Positions 7,249-13,130 of a DNA stretch of 13,130 nucleotides are shown in pieces. Source of the DNA: Shewanella sp. (GTDB taxonomy: Bacteria > Pseudomonadota > Gammaproteobacteria > Enterobacterales > Shewanellaceae); NCBI GenBank assembly GCA_004195335.1, contig SDWK01000503.1, positions 1-13,130 of the forward strand, read 5' to 3'. Position 1 is the stretch's first letter, and every line of letters begins with the position of its first letter. A model generated the notes under the pieces. That model ran no database searches and was not told the DNA's origin. It saw only the letters and a list, made by a program, of their open reading frames with translations. The translations under genes were made by a program, and so were the position numbers.

Positions 7249-8232
7249 CTACGCGTTAGCACTAGTTTTGTCGATTCTCAAGCGTGGGTCGACTACCAGA
7301 TAAAGAATGTCCACAATAAAATTAATCGTGACAAAGAAAGCTGCGATCATTACCAAATAAGCAGCCATCACAGGAATATCAACTTCACTGATTGCCTGTA
7401 TAAATAACAGCCCCATACCCGGCCATTGGAAAACACTTTCGGTAATAATGGCAAAGGCAATAATAGAACCGAGCTGCAAGCCGGTAATAGTAATCACAGG
7501 CACCATGGTGTTTTTTAAAGCATGCCTAAGATGTATCGCCCGATCAGATAGTCCGCGTGCTTTGGCGAATTTAATAAAGTCCATGCGTAAGACTTCCAAC
7601 ATCTCCGCTCGCACCAGTCGCATAATCAGCGTCATCTGAAATAATGCGAGGGTAATAGTAGGCATAATCAAGGCTTTTAATCCGGAGACGGTAAATAAGC
7701 CGCTACTCCACCAACCAATCTGAACCACCTCGCCTCGGCCAAAACTGGGTAACCATTGAAGAACCACCCCAAAAACAAAGATCAGCAGGAGACCTATGAG
7801 AAATGTAGGCAGGGATACCCCTAGTAGGGATAGGCTCATTAAGAGTTTCGATACCACCCCATCGACATTAAGTGCGGTATATACCCCCATGGCAACCCCC
7901 GCGATCAAGGCTACTACAGAAGATAACAGGGCTAACTCTAAGGTTGCGGGTAACCGCTCAACAATCAGCTCGCTCACAGGTCGACGATGGCGGTAAGAAG
8001 TCCCGAAATCCCCTTGCGTCACATTCTTTACAAAACGGCCAAACTGGACTAGAAAATTATCATTAAGACCCAACTGCTCTCGTAAAACTTGCCGATCTTC
8101 CAGCGTAGTGTCTTGCCCTACTAGGTTGTTAACCGGATCACCCACATAACTAAATAAACTAAAAGCTATGAAGGCAACAGTCATCATGACAAGCAAAGAT
8201 TGAAATATTCGTTGCGATATAAAAAGAAGCAT
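7249..8232 (-). CDS. Peptide ABC transporter permease, DppB/OppB/GsiC-like
   Basis: A 327-residue inner-membrane permease that forms half of the channel. It begins with the typical short helix (about 9-29), a periplasmic loop with QLGLND and GDFGTSYRHRRPV (74-86), and then several membrane segments. The EAA loop lies at about 218-246 (FAKARGLSDR, then HALKN and MVPV), and it ends with VDPRLR just before the C terminus, as is usual in this family. The ATG at 8232 has a GGTGG close upstream. The next permease gene begins 13 bp past its stop, so the two are probably translationally coupled. The gene is preceded by a 239-bp gap after the binding-protein gene. Confidence 0.95.
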   Translation of the reverse strand: MLLFISQRIFQSLLVMMTVAFIAFSLFSYVGDPVNNLVGQDTTLEDRQVLREQLGLNDNFLVQFGRFVKNVTQGDFGTSYRHRRPVSELIVERLPATLELALLSSVVALIAGVAMGVYTALNVDGVVSKLLMSLSLLGVSLPTFLIGLLLIFVFGVVLQWLPSFGRGEVVQIGWWSSGLFTVSGLKALIMPTITLALFQMTLIMRLVRAEMLEVLRMDFIKFAKARGLSDRAIHLRHALKNTMVPVITITGLQLGSIIAFAIITESVFQWPGMGLLFIQAISEVDIPVMAAYLVMIAAFFVTINFIVDILYLVVDPRLRIDKTSANA

Positions 8233-8425
8233 CTACCACCCACCCACGCGAATAAAACCAATGATTTATAGCGTTATACGATTTATTAATATCATGCTGC
8301 CGTAAGTGCTGATGATTTACTGCCGACATGCGACTGGCTTCAAGCACTGTACCTGGGGAATATACTCAAAACCAGATCCTGGAATTTGGCGTCTTTAAGA
8401 GTTTGTGCCAAATCTTCCAAGCTGC

Positions 8426-8455
8426 ACTTTAAGCGACTAGCTTGCCGCTTAAAGT
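8426..8455. repeat. Stem-loop between the binding-protein gene and the first permease gene
   Basis: ACTTTAAGCG (8426-8435) and CGCTTAAAGT (8446-8455) form a perfect 10-bp stem with a 10-base loop, 16 bp beyond the stop of the binding-protein gene. No U-run follows on the minus strand. A competing 6-bp stem (CAAGCT 8418-8423 with AGCTTG 8439-8444) uses part of the same bases, and a 10-bp palindrome CTTGCGCAAG (8460-8469) adjoins the stop codon. Such structures commonly lie behind binding-protein genes and allow more binding protein than permease by partial termination or by protecting the upstream mRNA. The role here is inferred. Confidence 0.5.
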
Positions 8456-8471
8456 ACGTCTTGCGCAAGGA

Positions 8472-10076
8472 TTAAGGAACAACCACGCTGCGGAAGTCAA
8501 GAACGTTATCTGCACGCTGAGCTACTGTAACATCCGCTCTGATACCCCATGAAAGAGGCTGCTGATGCAGAGGTAAGTACCCCACCTCATTCTTCACAAT
8601 GGTAAAGGCTTCGTTGATCAGAGCTTGACGTTTACCCTGATCTGTTTCTTTCTCAACCAGCTGGGTGATTTCGTCGACGCGCTCATTGCAATAGTTGCCC
8701 AAGTTGAACATGCCAGATTTGGTTACCTTATTTTGACACGAGAGCAGGATTTCCATAACGTTATGAGAGTCGATAGTACCTGGCGTCCAACCTAAAAGGT
8801 AAAAGCTGGTGTCATAATTATTTTGTGCAAGTACTTTAGCAAAGTACTTGGACTTAGGTTGTGCGAGCAAATCAACCTTGACACCTACTTTTGCCAACAT
8901 ACTGGCTACTGCCTGGCAAACTTTTTCATCATTAACATAACGATCATTTGGACAGTCCATGGTGATACCAAAACCATCGGCATACCCTGCTTCGGTCAAT
9001 AATTCTTTAGCTTTTTTACGATCGTAAGCATAAGGCTTGTTCAGCTCTGAACTATGCCCATTGACTTGCTTGGCAACCATCAAACCAGATGGAGTCGATG
9101 CTCCACGCATCACCTTTTTACTGATCGTATTTAGATCAATAGCATGCGCAAACGCCTTGCGCACGCGCACATCCTTAAACGGATTTTTACCTTTAACCGT
9201 TGAGTAAAGCAGCTCATCACGATGTTGGTCCATGCCTAGAAATATGGTCCGTGCCTCTGGACCATTCAATGGTCTCACTCCAGCGGAATTTTCAAGGCGA
9301 TTCCAATCCTGAACCGGAATGGGGTATACCAGATCCAACTCACCGGAGATCAATGCGGCCACTCGGGTAGAAGCTTGAGAAATTGGTGTAAACACCACTT
9401 CATCGACGTTAGTCTTAGGATTTCCCCAATAGTTTTGGTAACGGTTAAAAAGTGTCTTAACATCAGGTTGACGTGTTTTAATCAAAAATGGACCGGTGCC
9501 ATTGGCATGGGTATTGGCATGGTTCGCCGTGGCACTACCGCTTTTAACATTGCTGGACACGGTGGTTTTATGTTCCACAGACCACTCTTTGTCCATCATA
9601 TACAAGAATGTTAGCACCTGAGGAAGGATCGGGTTTGGAGCTGGCGTTTCAATTTCAACTGTATAGTCATCAATCTTTACAATGTTTTTAGCTTTGGAAC
9701 CATAATCTTTCATCCCAGAGCCTTCACTCAAGGAACGCTTCCATGAGAAAATCACATCATCAGCAGTGAAATCACCACCTTCGTGAAACTTTACCCCTTT
9801 ACGCAGATTAAAAACCCACTTATTCGGGCTCACATTTTCCCAAGACTCAGCCAGAGCGGGAACGACGGCCAAGTTCTCATCATAAGCCGTTAACCCTTCA
9901 TACACATTGCCCAAAAACCCAAGCGTAAATGTCTCATTCAGCACATAAGGATCTAATGACTGAACATCCCCTTGGAAAGCCCAGCGAAAAGTTTTCGCTT
10001 CAGCGACTGTAGACATAGCCATGCCGGCTATCGCAAATCCTAGCAGACCTTTTTTCAATGTATTATTTATTTTCAT
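8472..10076 (-). CDS. Periplasmic peptide-binding protein of the ABC transporter (SBP family 5)
   Basis: A 534-residue extracytoplasmic solute-binding protein that should deliver peptides or related compounds to the permeases. The first 27 residues are a clear Sec signal peptide: a basic start with two lysines at 8-9, a hydrophobic core, then TVAEA before the likely cut after Ala27. There is no lipobox cysteine, so the mature protein is soluble in the periplasm. Family-5 hallmarks are LDPYVLNE near 41, VPALAESWE (72-80), WVFNLRKGVKFHEG (87-100), FTADDVIFSWKR (103-114) and NPFKDVRVRKAFAHAID (298-314). The ATG at 10076 is chosen over the one at 10106 because GGAAGAA lies just upstream and the protein then begins directly with the signal peptide. 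The gene lies 43 bp downstream of the deacetylase gene. Ligand specificity cannot be read; dipeptides, glutathione-like peptides or opines are all possible. Confidence 0.95.
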   Translation of the reverse strand: MKINNTLKKGLLGFAIAGMAMSTVAEAKTFRWAFQGDVQSLDPYVLNETFTLGFLGNVYEGLTAYDENLAVVPALAESWENVSPNKWVFNLRKGVKFHEGGDFTADDVIFSWKRSLSEGSGMKDYGSKAKNIVKIDDYTVEIETPAPNPILPQVLTFLYMMDKEWSVEHKTTVSSNVKSGSATANHANTHANGTGPFLIKTRQPDVKTLFNRYQNYWGNPKTNVDEVVFTPISQASTRVAALISGELDLVYPIPVQDWNRLENSAGVRPLNGPEARTIFLGMDQHRDELLYSTVKGKNPFKDVRVRKAFAHAIDLNTISKKVMRGASTPSGLMVAKQVNGHSSELNKPYAYDRKKAKELLTEAGYADGFGITMDCPNDRYVNDEKVCQAVASMLAKVGVKVDLLAQPKSKYFAKVLAQNNYDTSFYLLGWTPGTIDSHNVMEILLSCQNKVTKSGMFNLGNYCNERVDEITQLVEKETDQGKRQALINEAFTIVKNEVGYLPLHQQPLSWGIRADVTVAQRADNVLDFRSVVVP

Positions 10077-10119
10077 TATATTTCTTCCGATATAATTATG
10101 AGGCATAACGAAAAAGCAA

Positions 10120-11286
10120 CTAAGCGTTTATGTTATGTTGAGATAAACAATTTATTAAATTGCGAATAAACTCCGTGCCTTCTTCTAACTGTGATACATC
10201 TATATATTCATTGGGCTTATGCGCCTGATCAATCGAACCAGGCCCACAAATTACTGTAGAGAATCCAGCTTGCTGGAACAAACCGGCTTCAGCCGCATAT
10301 ACCACCATGCTAGATTCATCATCACCCAGCAGTTGGTGGCATAACTTTTCTGCCTTGCCTTCATCTTCCGGAGCCAAGCCCGGAGTGGAGACCAGAACCT
10401 CTGTGCGAATTGAACATTGGTCGGAAATTTTTAACATCGGTGGTAATACGCTATCCGAACAATAGTCACGGAACCGCTGGACGAAAGATTGCGGATCATT
10501 TCCTGGGATATATCTGATATCCCACTGGAATACGCATTGACGGGAGATAATATTCATTGCCGTACCTCCATGCACCGTACCTACATGCAGAGTGGTATAT
10601 GGCGGTTCCATCGCAATATCAGAAGATATTTGTTTATTTTCTTCCATCATATTTGCGATGAACTCAATTAGATGGGACGCCGTCATTACCGCACTGACTC
10701 CACGATGAGTCTGACTTGAATGCGCTTCATACCCGATGACTTCTGTTTCAAGAGCACAAATACCTTTATGGGCACTAACAACCTTCATACTGGTTGGTTC
10801 ACCAACAATTACCGCTCGCACTGAGGGTAATTCAGCCGCCATCTTGCGTACCATAGGTGGTGCACCGGCACAGCCAACTTCTTCATCATATGAAAGAGCA
10901 AGGTGAATTGGGAAACTCATGCCTTTAGCTAGCATTTCCGGTACTAGCGCAAGGACAATTGCGATAAAGCCTTTCATATCAGACGTACCACGCCCATATA
11001 AACGACCATCTTTTAATACCACCTCAAAAGGATCTGTGTCCCACGGCTGGCCGTCGACCGGAACTACATCCGTATGGCCTGATAGAATCACGCCGCCTTC
11101 TACATTAGGCCCAATCGTGGCCATCAAATTGGCCTTACTGCCATCATCGTTAGTAACCAGCTTATGTCCAACATCATAGTAAGCCAGATACTCAGCAACG
11201 AAGTTAATCAACTCCATATTGGATTTACTGGATACTGTATCGAATGACACCAGCTTTTTAAGCATTTCGGTAGGTGTAAATTGCAC
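10120..11286 (-). CDS. argE: M20-family deacetylase, acetylornithine deacetylase (ArgE)-like
   Basis: A 388-residue cytoplasmic zinc amidohydrolase. Metal ligands and catalytic residues are all visible: His71 in SGHTDVV, Asp103 in GRGTSDMKG, Glu135 (base) and Glu136 in SYDEEVGC, Glu163 in VGEPTS, and His356 in QAHKPNEY. The dimerisation domain begins near HSSQTHRGVSAV (189-200), and GGTAMN is at 240-245. Length and motifs match ArgE, which removes acetate from N-acetylornithine. As the first gene of a peptide-importer operon controlled by a divergent LysR gene, it more likely deacylates an imported N-acyl amino acid than serves arginine synthesis; that is inference. The start is GTG at 11286, supported by AGGAG eight nt upstream; the first internal ATG (codon 8) lacks such a site and would cut into the conserved N-terminal helix. 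Confidence 0.92.
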   Translation of the reverse strand: MQFTPTEMLKKLVSFDTVSSKSNMELINFVAEYLAYYDVGHKLVTNDDGSKANLMATIGPNVEGGVILSGHTDVVPVDGQPWDTDPFEVVLKDGRLYGRGTSDMKGFIAIVLALVPEMLAKGMSFPIHLALSYDEEVGCAGAPPMVRKMAAELPSVRAVIVGEPTSMKVVSAHKGICALETEVIGYEAHSSQTHRGVSAVMTASHLIEFIANMMEENKQISSDIAMEPPYTTLHVGTVHGGTAMNIISRQCVFQWDIRYIPGNDPQSFVQRFRDYCSDSVLPPMLKISDQCSIRTEVLVSTPGLAPEDEGKAEKLCHQLLGDDESSMVVYAAEAGLFQQAGFSTVICGPGSIDQAHKPNEYIDVSQLEEGTEFIRNLINCLSQHNINA

Positions 11287-11399
11287 GCCACTGGCTCCTA
11301 TAGTCGTTTTGGATTGTCAAGCAGATACATCAAAAAGTAATTTTATCGCCCCCCATCACAGTGGACGATTACCCTTGCATTGATTAGAAGTGAAAGATG

Positions 11400-11436
11400 G
11401 CATAGTGTCAAATAGAGAAAACAGGGCACACTATGC
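11400..11436. promoter_or_regulatory. Candidate LysR operator: 9-bp inverted repeat
   Basis: GCATAGTGT (11400-11408) and ACACTATGC (11428-11436) are exact reverse complements, separated by 19 bp and centred at 11418. The centre lies 132 bp upstream of the deacetylase GTG and about 75 bp upstream of the TAAAAT that could be that operon's -10 box. LysR-type proteins bind dyad sites upstream of divergently read target genes, so this is the best operator candidate in the region. A hairpin in RNA is the alternative. Confidence 0.45.
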
Positions 11437-11536
11437 GTTAATGCTATATCAACAATCTGCTAAATATTGTTTAATAGCAGCACGTACTGGAATCCTTGCT
11501 GGCATCAAGTGGAGCATGAGAAGCGATAGTAAGCTG

Positions 11537-11564
11537 TTGAAAATAGCTAGAAAAACACTATAAA
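11537..11564 (+). promoter_or_regulatory. Candidate sigma-70 promoter of the LysR gene
   Basis: TTGAAA (11537-11542) and TATAAA (11559-11564) each match the consensus in five of six positions, with a 16-bp spacer. Transcription would start near 11571 and leave a leader of about 200 nt before the preferred ATG at 11772, holding the hairpin at 11593-11645. Confidence 0.45.
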
Positions 11565-11592
11565 TGCAACATAGTACATAGACATCACGTTT

Positions 11593-11645
11593 ATTCTTAC
11601 GTCTGTACACAACCGGAGAACTGCGCCGCCCTCCGGCGTAAGAAT
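11593..11645. repeat. Nested stem-loop in the LysR leader
   Basis: The outer arms ATTCTTACG (11593-11601) and CGTAAGAAT (11637-11645) are perfectly complementary over 9 bp. Inside them CCGGAG (11613-11618) pairs with CTCCGG (11631-11636). The two stems together make a long folded element just before the GTG at 11658. No U-run follows, so it is not a standard terminator. It may act in the leader RNA, or be a small mobile repeat remnant. Confidence 0.5.
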
Positions 11646-11771
11646 TATTAAGAGCGGGTGCGAGAATTCAACGACGCAGAACAGTTAAGGGCTCAACCAG
11701 AGAGGACAGCACCTGATAGCCGAGCACCAGTATTTACAACGACTCAAGCCAATAACACTAAATGGTTACCT

Positions 11772-12677
11772 ATGCGATTTCGTCAAGTTGAAGCTTTTCG
11801 GGCAACTATGCTCACTGGCACTATAACTGGTGCAGCTGAGCACTTATGCATCACCCAGCCATCTACTAGTCGGTTAGTGGCCGACCTTGAATCCAATTTA
11901 GGTTTCAAGCTGTTTGACCGCTCGGCGGGAAGGCTACAGCCTACCCCGGAAGGCATCCTTTTTTATAGCGATGTCGAGAAATCCTTTATCGGGTTAGATA
12001 AACTTGAAAATACTGCAACTCGGATCCGTAACGAGCTTACCGGCCATCTACATATCAGCAGCACGCCATCATTATCAACCAGCCTCGTACCTGGTGCTAT
12101 CGAGTTATTTTTACAAAAAAGACCTAAGGTAATGATCGATTTGGTTGTGCAATTTCCTGCAGATATTCTAGAGAGCCTGCAGTCACAAATCACCGATATT
12201 GCATTTACCTTTCCGTTAGCTATCTCATCAGGCGTTAAGCAAGAATCACTAATTGAAACTAATTTTGTTTGCGCTATCCCGGAAAAACACCCTTTGGCTA
12301 AAAAGGACTCTCTCGAGTTAAGTGACTTTCACGGTGAAAAATTTATAAGTTTGCTACCCTCTGGCCCGGTGGACTGGAGTAAAGTAGAGAGAGCATTTCA
12401 ACAAGCAGGCGTTGTCCCCAAATCCCAAATTTTCACGCAGCAAGCACATACCGCTTACAGCTTGGTAGCTAAAGGTTTAGGCTTGAGTATTATTGAACCC
12501 TTCTCTGCACACCCCTGGATCAACTCAGGAGTTGTTATCAGACCTCTGCACCCGAGCATTCAGGTTAGTTATGCCCTTGGTTTTCCGGCCCATAAAGTAC
12601 AATCAGGACTAACTCAAGAATTCGTTAAGGCAGTTAAAGAGTACCTGCGTTTACACCCACCACATCGAATTGACTGA
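11772..12677 (+). CDS. LysR-type transcriptional regulator, probably of the adjacent peptide-import operon
   Basis: A 301-residue regulator with an N-terminal winged helix-turn-helix at about residues 1-60 (MRFRQVEAFRATMLTG, then TGAAEHLCITQPSTSRLVADLE in two steps, and LFDRSAGRLQPTPEG) and a C-terminal periplasmic-binding-protein-like effector domain (about 90-290, opening LHISSTPSLSTSLVPGAIE). The opening resembles the regulators of opine and nitrogen-compound uptake such as NocR and OccR; that subgroup is my recognition from motifs, not a search. The ATG at 11772 gives the usual LysR length and starts exactly at the conserved N terminus. The in-frame GTG at 11658 would add 38 polar residues not expected in the family, though ribosome binding sites are weak at both. 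It is transcribed away from the deacetylase-transporter operon, the usual arrangement for a LysR protein and its target. Confidence 0.92.
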   Translation: MRFRQVEAFRATMLTGTITGAAEHLCITQPSTSRLVADLESNLGFKLFDRSAGRLQPTPEGILFYSDVEKSFIGLDKLENTATRIRNELTGHLHISSTPSLSTSLVPGAIELFLQKRPKVMIDLVVQFPADILESLQSQITDIAFTFPLAISSGVKQESLIETNFVCAIPEKHPLAKKDSLELSDFHGEKFISLLPSGPVDWSKVERAFQQAGVVPKSQIFTQQAHTAYSLVAKGLGLSIIEPFSAHPWINSGVVIRPLHPSIQVSYALGFPAHKVQSGLTQEFVKAVKEYLRLHPPHRID

Positions 12678-13130
12678 TCTAAAAGCCTTTCCGCTAATTA
12701 TTAACCTAGCATGTTAATACCGAGCATATCACACTGCAATATACTGAATTTTCTTCCGCCTGAAAATACTACATAAGCAGCTCCGGTCGTTTCTGGAGAG
12801 CGCGCAGAATGGTGATGTTGATCAGCAGACTCTTTTTACCCCTATATGCGACCAATTTTGACCACCTGGTCCTGCTTCTATCCCCCTTAAGTAAGGGCTT
12901 TAATCGATTTGTAGCTGGTAAGTTTTCGATGCTGATACTGGTCAAACCTACACGCTGACCAACAAACAAGTTCTTTTTAAGTGGCGGCTCCTTTAATCGG
13001 GCCCCACTGTCAAGCTCCCACGCTAAACATGGGATAGAGCTGGTTTGTCTCTGTGTGGGTCACGCTCCTTTCCGCAGTCGACTGGAAAGCATTTATCCAA
13101 TTCGCTGCACGCAATAGTCGGGCAGAATGG
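12678..13130. other. 453-bp region beyond the LysR gene without a confident gene
   Basis: Just after the LysR stop there is a weak inverted repeat (ATTAAC 12700-12705 with GTTAAT 12713-12718, 7-base loop) with no T-run, so a terminator is not convincing. Beyond it lies a minus-strand open frame (12769-13059, listed separately). The last 70 bases show no clear feature. I recognise no insertion-sequence end, tRNA or attachment site. Confidence 0.45.
12769..13059 (-). pseudogene. Unassigned open frame, possibly a gene fragment
   Basis: Ninety-six codons are open on the minus strand between an in-frame TGA (13060-13062) and the TAG at 12769-12771. The only usual start is TTG at 12969, without a good ribosome binding site, and it would skip a protein-like stretch (AWELDSGARLKEPPLKKNL) upstream of it. 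The product is very basic, especially KGDRSRTRW, and ends ILRALQKRPELLM. This looks like the C-terminal part of a gene whose start has been lost or frameshifted, but I recognise no family. A chance frame cannot be excluded. Confidence 0.3.

Larger units (their letters stand above)
11287..11771. other. 485-bp divergent regulatory region between the deacetylase operon and the LysR gene
   Basis: This gap carries the control elements of both transcription units: a candidate LysR promoter (11537-11564), a 9+9 bp inverted repeat (11400-11436), a nested hairpin (11593-11645), and a smaller AT-rich inverted repeat AACAAT / ATTGTT (11451-11456 with 11466-11471). For the minus-strand operon I see no promoter with two good boxes. 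A TAAAAT (11340-11345) could be the -10 element but lacks a -35, as often found at activator-dependent promoters. An in-frame GTG at 11658 would extend the LysR frame upstream by 38 codons. Confidence 0.6.

Noticed and set aside
7236..7262. GTG at 7262 as the start of the second permease
   Set aside because: No ribosome binding site precedes it, whereas the ATG at 7235 has AGGGG upstream and matches the usual DppC-like N terminus.
8159..8347. 62-codon minus-strand open frame before the first permease gene
   Set aside because: It overlaps the permease start in another frame, encodes a His- and Asn-rich product without a recognisable domain, and lacks a ribosome binding site.
11297..11320. TTGACA and TATAGG on the minus strand as the promoter of the deacetylase gene
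   Set aside because: The boxes are separated by only 12 bp, far too short for sigma-70, and TATAGG overlaps the ribosome binding site AGGAG.
13001..13063. Short minus-strand frame from GTG at 13063 preceded by AAAGGAG
   Set aside because: The purine-rich site is only one base from the GTG, too close to act, and the frame ends after 17 codons.
1..13130. CRISPR array, tRNA, rRNA, or an intact insertion sequence
   Set aside because: No evenly spaced direct repeats, cloverleaf sequences, rRNA-like stretches or transposase motifs were seen on either strand.

Overview
The window looks like chromosomal DNA of a gram-negative gammaproteobacterium, possibly a marine Oceanospirillales-type organism. 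This rests on the transporter architecture, the signal peptide style and a moderate GC content judged by eye; no rRNA, tRNA or housekeeping marker is present to fix the taxon, so the placement is an inference.

Layout: the centre (about 1196-11286) is a run of minus-strand genes that reads, in the direction of transcription: an ArgE-like M20 deacetylase (10120-11286), a family-5 periplasmic peptide-binding protein (8472-10076), two DppB/DppC-type permeases (7249-8232 and 6309-7235), a fused dual-ATPase subunit (4547-6298), a metal-dependent amidohydrolase of the Xaa-dipeptidase/prolidase-like group (3340-4524), a 530-bp gap, then a YwrD-like gamma-glutamyltransferase (1196-2809) and a 27-codon stump of a chromate (CHR) transporter (1054-1137). 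A LysR-type regulator (11772-12677) is divergently transcribed across a 485-bp regulatory region holding a plausible LysR promoter, a 9+9 bp inverted repeat that could be the operator, and a nested hairpin in the LysR leader. From the deacetylase to the amidohydrolase the spacings are short (10-43 bp) except for 239 bp between the binding protein and the first permease, where stem-loops sit.

How it works together (inference): the LysR protein senses a peptide-like or N-substituted amino acid, the ABC system imports it, and the cytoplasmic hydrolases (deacetylase, amidohydrolase and perhaps the gamma-glutamyltransferase) release free amino acids. The fused ATPase is laid out like GsiA of the glutathione importer, and a glutathione-hydrolase-type enzyme lies downstream, so gamma-glutamyl compounds are one candidate substrate; N-acylated dipeptides or opine-like compounds are others.

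The flanks look eroded. Bases 1-1053 hold two short unassigned open frames and degenerate sequence; the CHR gene is cut after its first conserved motif; 2885-3103 holds what looks like the C-terminal end of a membrane protein without a start; and 12678-13130 holds an unassigned open frame without a good start. No CRISPR array, intact transposase, rRNA or tRNA was seen. I did not find a convincing wholly new system; the interest lies in the hydrolase-plus-importer combination, the ggt-chrA relic and several strong inverted repeats.
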